The notes below the pieces were generated by a model that was not told the DNA's origin, did not search any database, and was given only the letters and a program-made list of their open reading frames with translations. This document shows positions 58,686 to 64,000 of a stretch of 64,000 bases of DNA, one piece after another. Made by a program: the position numbers and the translations under genes. How positions within the stretch are numbered: position 1 is the first letter of the stretch; the number at the start of each line of letters is the position of its first letter. Source of the DNA: Kryptolebias marmoratus (lineage: Eukaryota; Chordata; Actinopteri; Cyprinodontiformes; Rivulidae); contig NC_051430.1 in assembly GCF_001649575.2 (NCBI RefSeq), positions 35,354,488 through 35,418,487 on the forward strand. Reading direction: 5' to 3'.

Positions 58686-61205
58686 GTAACAGACAAGCTG
58701 CCATTGACATTTAGATCTTTGACTCCCGTCACACTCGGTGATGGAGAGATCCACTAACGAGTTTCAGTTTAGCTCCAAGTGAGACAGACGAACCATCAGC
58801 AGAAGTGTGATCTTTGAAAACTGTTAAAAATGACATCATCCCATACTTATCCAAGCCCAGCAAATTTAAAAAGTAAGACAAAGTCCTCACAATATTGTTT
58901 TAATTTTAATGGTAAATGTGTCCTTAAATGAAAGACTTGCAAGCAAAATTTGTGACTGTTTATCTGCGGAAACAGCTGAAGTGACTGAAAATAGGTCAAC
59001 ATTGGTGGCGATTGAGAAGTCCGGCACTTTTGATGCATTGGTACACTTTTTGAACTCCTGCTGTTTGTTAATGAAATTATGCTGACAGGTTTCTAAAAAG
59101 TGAAATACACTAATAAGCTTATCATGGACTGCAGATGATTTCTGATTCAAGAGTGAGACAAGAGTTGGAAGAGTGTTGAAAATGTAAACTGACCGGTCCA
59201 GGACGAGTTTTGAATGTCCTAATAGCCCTGCTTGATCCCCCGTATTTATTTTTGACTGATGTTGCCCAAAAATAAGAGAGACAGGAAGACCCAGCTTGTT
59301 GAATTTTACCAATTTATTAGAAAAGAAATGCCAAGCCAAACGTCCCAGGGACGAGAGAGATCCAAGCAGTAGAATCTGATTATCAGACCGAGCTTATCAG
59401 TAAGACACCACGCCACCAGTTTGTTCATATCTGGGAGGCCGTATCACTTAGAGGACAGCATGACCTAACACAGACATGCACGCTACACCTAATGAGGACA
59501 TCTCAAAGAGCCTCGCAGTATCTTCTCAGTGAGTCTGATTTTTCTACAACATTGTCTTACTCCAGCTTGTGTTCAGTAGCAGATTGACATCTTCTCTCAG
59601 ATTCTACGTCAGTCTGATTCCACCATATTTGTTTACCTTCACAGGGTAAACAGCCTGATGTAGGTCGGTCACATGACTCGAGCCTCCATGTGGCTTTCGG
59701 TGGACTCAGCCAAGCGCTTTGTTTACATTGAGTAAACTAAACGCATTTCAGAATTGCGTTCTGTATATCTGGAGAACTACTGGAGTAAGCACTTTCAGAC
59801 TGCACCGTTTCATATAGTTCAGGATAACCTTTTTATGTTTGATTTAAGTTTGCAGTTAATGGCTAAAAGCTGTGATAGTAACCAGTGTACCACATCAACA
59901 TCATCACCCCAGGCCTTCCATGCAGCCCACTGTCTCTGTCTGTGGTCCTGAAACGTCCACATCAGGTCTCCTGCTCCAGGGTTTCTGTCCATGGTGCTGA
60001 ATGATCGAGCTGGGACCTGCTTTAGGATCTCTAATACGCTTCCTATTTTCATACCCCTCTCATAAGATGGCACATACTATGGGATGGCGCCATACATCTG
60101 TCCGTCCGTCCATCTATGGACAGTTTCTTGTCCAAGCTCTGAATTGATAACTCCCGGACACCTCGTGGGTCAAAGATGATGATCCCTGTTGAATTCGAGG
60201 TCACAGGTGACATGTATTCAAGGTTGTGTGAGGGAAGTATTGTAGAATCTTTACTTTCAAACAACTTTTTTAATCTTAAACCTTTTCAAGCTTTTAAATT
60301 GCAGTGAGAGGCAAAATGTCTTCAACTAACAAAAAATTGGTGACCTTTACAAAAAATACATCGACACATGCGGCTCGTTCAGGAACAGTGTGGTCTGGCT
60401 TTCAGTAGCAGTGCATTCTACAACTCAAACTAAATTTGCAAAAATAATTTCACATAGATAATTGGGTTTTGGTGAAACAAGTGAGAAAACCCAGACCTTT
60501 TCGGAGCTCTGTAGCTCAGTATATGTCATATGTCACAGTAAAAACATGATTCAAGGTTTGAACAAGGGACAGAAAGTTAGACTTGATATGACTAAACTGG
60601 CATTTTGAACTTTCTTTTACGTTTTTCACACATTCAGAGTTTTAGTTTTCATGATGTTTGTAGATTTTACGACATAATGTTCAACTTACAGTGTAATGAT
60701 GTCACACACTTTGACTTTGGAGCCGTCCAAACTGTCGAAAATTTCTATGAACACAATCTGTGTCGGCATACTCTCACTACTATAGCGCCTGCAGTTTTCT
60801 CTCAAATCCCCCTGAAGTACAGAGTGCACACATCCAAACTCTCATTGACTTTTATTATATCTGGGCACTGCCTTTTCACTTCAAAACAGGTGGTGAAGAA
60901 TCTTTTTTACTCATTAAATCTACTACACAAAACAATGCAGACACAAAATTGCATGTGCGATGACAGTATGCTTCTACCACTTAACAGTTAAAGAAATATT
61001 TTAATATGACTTGTGTTTTGATCAGTATCAGGCTTACTTTCTACTCTTTGTTTCTCTCTACCTGTGAGGGAGTGATAGACGCTGGTGTGTGGTTACTATG
61101 GTAACCCCAATGAGCCGCTAGCAGCAGCATTAACATTCACATTGGTATTGCAAATGAGATGCAGTTTTCTCCAGTTTATTCCTCGGCTGATGATGTGTCT
61201 CCCAG
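58686..61205 (+). other. osbpl8: osbpl8 intron 9
   Basis: About 2.5 kb. An R2 repeat copy sits at 60470-60715. Short TCCG/TCCA tetranucleotide pieces occur near 60100. No exon evidence was found in 58700-60450, although a 150-codon minus-strand frame (58887-59339) is open; it has no recognisable similarity. Confidence 0.6.
60470..60715 (+). repeat. Dispersed repeat family R2, copy 2
   Basis: CAAGTGAGAAAACCCAGACC, GGAGCTCTGTAGCTCAGTAT, ACTAAACTGGCATTTTGAAC and GTAATGATGTCACACACTTT follow the same order as in 42355-42565, with a somewhat longer centre. Similarity may extend past 60715. Confidence 0.6.
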
Positions 61206-61371
61206 GCCGATGCTGGATGGACGCCTTGGAGCTGGCCCTGAAGTGCTCCAGCCTCCTGAAGAGGACCATGATCCGCGAGGGGAAGGAGGACATGAGCACA
61301 GTGTCCACCAGCGGAGAACACTCAATTAATTTCTACAGCCTCCTCAGAACCCACAACCTTCACGGCTTTCA
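61206..61371 (+). CDS. osbpl8: osbpl8 exon 10: PH domain C-terminal helix and linker
   Basis: Acceptor GTGTCTCCCAG and donor GGCTTTCA|GTGAGTGG, phase 1 to phase 2. RCWMDALELALKCSSLLKR is the C-terminal helix of the PH domain and is conserved. TMIREGKED leads into a divergent serine-rich linker and FYSLLRTHNLHGF. The linker is a few residues shorter than in human (loss around HSGDN). Residues 272-325 and the split Q326. Confidence 0.96.
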
Positions 61372-61510
61372 GTGAGTGGCCTACAGTTCTTACATTTTAC
61401 ACTCTAAAAGAAGACCAGCTATTTATACAGTCTGTCACTAATAAAGTGTGTTTAATGAAGAACCAGTAAAATCTGGTGCACTGTGAGTCACAAAGAGACA
61501 ACCATTCACG

Positions 61511-61721
61511 CAGGGGTGGCCAATCCTGGTCCTCAGGGCCTCCATCCTGCAGGTTTTCCTTATTCCTCTGCTCCAACACACCTGATTCAGAGGTTAAATC
61601 ACCTCTTCATGTTCTGCAGAAGCCTGTTAATCACCCATTGATTCAGATCAGGTGTGTTGGAGCAGAGGAACAAATAAACCTGCAGGATGGTGGCCCTGAG
61701 GACCAGGATTGGACACCCCTG
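61511..61721. mobile_element. hAT-type MITE, third copy
   Basis: It begins CAGGGGTGGCCAATCCTGG and ends GGATTGGACACCCCTG with complementary arms. It is very similar to and in the same orientation as the copy at 644-855. The flanks CATTCACG and ATTTAGAG no longer match well. It lies 140 bases inside intron 10. Confidence 0.85.
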
Positions 61722-61779
61722 ATTTAGAGTTACCAATAAAGCTAACATTTAAGTTTTTGGTCTGTGGAAGGAAACCAGA

Positions 61780-61965
61780 CTAACCAATAATGGCTGCTAC
61801 AACTACTGACCTTAAATAAAAACAAAATGTCTTTAACTCAGTCTGAGAGATATCAAGTTGTTGTAGTAGCTGAGAGTCATACCGTGTTATTTTTAAGGTT
61901 GAAAATGGCCGTGATCATAGTTGAGATGTGTTCCTTCGATGAATGCTAGGTTTATAACTTTAGAT
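61780..61965 (+). repeat. Dispersed repeat family R1
   Basis: AATAATGGCTGCTACAACTA, CTTTAACTCAGTCTGAGAG, ATATCAAGTTGTTGTAGTAG and CTGAGAGTCATACC follow the family order. Confidence 0.5.
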
Positions 61966-62036
61966 GAAATGATGTCGTGTGAACCATGCTAGCAGTTTGT
62001 ATTCCTGATGGTTTCATCTACTTGTTTCCCCTTCAG

Positions 62037-62262
62037 GTTTAACGACAGTGACCATTTGAAAGACGTGGACCTGTACTCGGACAAATCGGACAGAGAAGGA
62101 GAGCAGGACCACGAAGAGTCGGACCCTGAGAACCTGGAAAAGAGCGAGGAGAGCGACAGCGACACGTCCGAGCGCCAAGATGACTCGTACATTGACCTGG
62201 ACCCCATCGAACACCTGTGTGAGACTCTGTACATGGAGCAGTCTCATGAAGAGTTAGGAGAG
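62037..62262 (+). CDS. osbpl8: osbpl8 exon 11: acidic linker
   Basis: Acceptor TTTCCCCTTCAG and donor GGAGAG|GTACGGAG, phase 2 to phase 0. FNDSDHLKDVDLYSDKSDRE is followed by an extremely acidic, serine-rich stretch with EESDPE, EKSEESDSDTSERQDDSYI and YMEQSHEELGE (residues 327-401). Human ORP8 has the same landmarks (DMYSDKSDKE, KSEESDTDTSERQDDSYI, TEQSHEELGE). It is probably disordered, and the SDSDTSE motifs fit casein kinase 2 sites (inferred). It joins the PH domain to the lipid-transfer domain. Confidence 0.96.
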
Positions 62263-63368
62263 GTACGGAGGAACGGGTTCCACTTCGGTTCACTTTGAGT
62301 CAACTTATCTGGAATATGAAATTCTATCATTAAGGCATTCTCATCTAGGACTTCAACAAGTTGCCCAGATCATATAATAAACAAGGTTTAAATGAGGTAA
62401 TGATGAAGTTAATATGTTTTTCTGCTGTCGTAACATGGCGATCACAGTTTGTGCCGTGTGGTTAGCGTGGGAGCTTCCAAGAGAGTGTGAGAACGAGGCG
62501 ACAAATGTGAAGCTGCTAACAGCCATTTCCATACTGATGGAGTCTGTCGGTTCACTAATTAAACACCTACTAAAAGGCAGGAGGGGGGGTCTGCAACCTG
62601 CGGCATATTTGTATTCGTGACCACAATCAAAGAGACCAGTTTTAGTAGTTTATCTGTCCAATTTATACAAATATTCAAATATAGCTTATGTGACAGATTG
62701 ATTCAGATGGGGAGAAAACATTCATCACTTTGTGCTAGCAGCTGGTTAGCTTGTTAGCCACTTCATTAATCTAACTTCCAGACAAATAGTGTGGTCTGAA
62801 AAACAATGTTTCACATATCTGAGGAGAGGAGAAAGTGCAGATTTGACCCATATCACAAGGGAGTTAATTTCAAAAACATGATAACAGTGACACATTAGAA
62901 GCAAAGGCTTGGCTTTAATAAAATCCTTTAACTAAATGAGGATCTCTGCCTTTATTAAAAGAAACTCATCGTTTAAATTACATTTAAACAGCCTACAATC
63001 TGACCACGTTATTTGTGTTTGTTATAATTTCAAAGTAAAATACTTAATGTCTTTTTACTCACTTACTGTAGGCTTGTATAGTTCAAGGTTTAACATTTAT
63101 CAGTGGGATTTACACATCTTCTCTGTCCTAATGTGTAAAAATTGAAAGAATTAAACTAATTCATACAGATTTTTAAACGTCCCATTGAAAACAAAGTGTA
63201 GCTGTTTTCAGTGGGATGTTCATATGTTGTTTTTATTTCAAAGTTCAAGAACGTTTCACAGCTCTCAGCCAGTTTTCTTCAGTAAAATAATTGGCAGAAA
63301 CATCTCTTCTGATTGTCTGTAAACGTTTGTGCTGAAGAGCGTCTCTGCTGTGTCGTGTGTGTTTTCAG
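62263..63368 (+). other. osbpl8: osbpl8 intron 11
   Basis: About 1.1 kb, AT-rich, bounded by GTACGGAGG and TGTGTTTTCAG. No transposon family was recognised. Confidence 0.75.
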
Positions 63369-63553
63369 GCCGGTGAGGCTGCTCAGACAGAAACGGTATC
63401 AGAGGAGAATAAATCTCTCATCTGGACCCTGCTGAAACAAGTCCGGCCCGGCATGGATCTGTCCAAGGTGGTCCTGCCCACCTTCATCCTGGAGCCCAGA
63501 TCCTTCCTGGACAAGTTGTCCGACTACTACTATCACGCAGACTTCCTGTCAGA
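63369..63553 (+). CDS. osbpl8: osbpl8 exon 12: start of the ORD lipid-transfer domain
   Basis: Phase 0 to phase 2, residues 402-462. [59 protein letters not shown] and LSE form the N-terminal lid and first part of the OSBP-related domain. In ORP8 this domain carries phosphatidylserine to the plasma membrane in exchange for PI4P or PI(4,5)P2. The lid with [13 protein letters not shown] is the family hallmark. The EQVSHHPP signature, the rest of the ORD and the C-terminal ER anchor are beyond the window. The donor is TCAGA|GTAAGACT. Confidence 0.97.
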
Positions 63554-64000
63554 GTAAGACTTTCTCAGTGCTTGTCCCGCGTCACTTCATGTTCCCAAAG
63601 TTGGTGTCAGGTCCTGAGATGATCTCCAGCAATCAAAGGAAATTAATTAATTCATTCATTTTTACCATAGGGGAAAATGTATGAGTATGTTCCATTTGTG
63701 TTGTCATTATGCCCTTCTATCTTCTGTTTTAAAGCAATTTTTGAGTCGTTCAACCAACCATAATTGGGTCTTTGACGGTTATTTTGGGAAAGATTAGGGA
63801 ACCTTTGAACTCGAGGAACAGTTTGACTTTCGTTGGTTTTCCATTTCATATAAAAGTAAATATATACAGGTGCTGGTCATAAAATTAGAATATCATGAAA
63901 AAGTAGATTGATTTCAGTAATTCCATTTAAAAAGTGAAACTTGTATATTATATTCATACATTACATACAAACTCATATATTTCAAATGTTTATTTCGTTT
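63554..64000 (+). other. osbpl8: osbpl8 intron 12, 5' part
   Basis: The intron continues past the window. It contains the start of a Tc1-like element at about 63870. Confidence 0.85.
63870..64000 (+). mobile_element. Tc1/mariner-like element, left end (cut by window)
   Basis: TATACAGGTGCTGGTCATAA begins a sequence (AAATTAGAATATCATGAAAA, ATTTCAGTAATTCCATTTAA, AAAGTGAAACTTGTATATTA) very familiar from fish genomes as the end of a Tc1/mariner-type element. The TA immediately before CAGGTGC is consistent with TA target duplication. The right end lies outside the window, so size and coding capacity are unknown. Confidence 0.6.

Larger units (their letters stand above)
61372..62036 (+). other. osbpl8: osbpl8 intron 10
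   Basis: A 665-base intron almost filled by a hAT MITE (61511-61721) and an R1 fragment (61780-61965). Confidence 0.8.

Noticed and set aside
58887..59339. 150-codon minus-strand frame in intron 9
   Set aside because: The translation has no recognisable domain, and the region is AT-rich intron without promoter or splice signals that I can support. A decayed transposon cannot be excluded.
46715..63553. A separate osbpl5 gene starting at 46.7 kb
   Set aside because: All downstream exons (GFERGKED, SETKLYNGSDKD, KSEESDSDTSERQDDSYI) match ORP8 better than ORP5, and exon 4 (SDDTVLLTPGRMSQRQ) upstream is ORP8-specific. One gene with alternative starts fits better.

Overview
The window looks like vertebrate, most probably teleost fish, nuclear DNA. 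It has small exons with GT-AG introns, a CpG-rich promoter, microsatellites and a fish-type repeat load (hAT MITEs, Tc1-like fragments, tRNA-derived SINEs, L2-like LINE relics). There are two assembly gaps (38903-39273, 46634-46667). I cannot name the species.

One gene is supported, on the + strand: the 5' half of osbpl8, encoding oxysterol-binding protein-related protein 8 (ORP8). ORP8 is an ER-anchored phospholipid exchanger of ER-plasma membrane contacts. I rebuilt the exon chain by matching splice sites and codon phase. It has a non-coding CpG-rich exon 1 (to 3920), exon 2 with the start ATG (21281-21371), a 37-nt microexon (33809-33845) and exon 4 (36958-37140). The constant exons follow: 54629-54702, 56000-56080, 56430-56531, 56616-56819, 58601-58685, 61206-61371, 62037-62262 and 63369-63553. 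Together they give about 462 residues: variable N-terminus, basic segment, PH domain, acidic linker and the start of the OSBP-related (ORD) domain. The rest of the ORD and the C-terminal membrane anchor lie beyond the window.

The most interesting point is N-terminal diversity. An in-phase exon at 46715-46865 encodes a start that resembles the N-terminus of the paralogue ORP5 and splices in the same phase as exon 4 onto exon 5. The locus therefore appears able to make an ORP8-type or an ORP5-type N-terminus on one lipid-transfer body. In addition, the 37-nt microexon is needed to keep frame between exons 2 and 4. Skipping it gives a stop three codons later and would leave the internal ATG at 37005, the position of the known short ORP8 isoform start. 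A weaker candidate first exon (15808-15840) would also join in frame.

Layout: 1-3480 is repeat-rich intergenic DNA with two CTCF-like motifs. 3480-4160 is the promoter and exon 1. 4258-4880 is a higher-order minisatellite. 3921-54628 is long introns rich in transposon remnants. 54629-63553 is a compact block of eight coding exons. No second protein gene, functional tRNA or rRNA gene, or CRISPR array was found.
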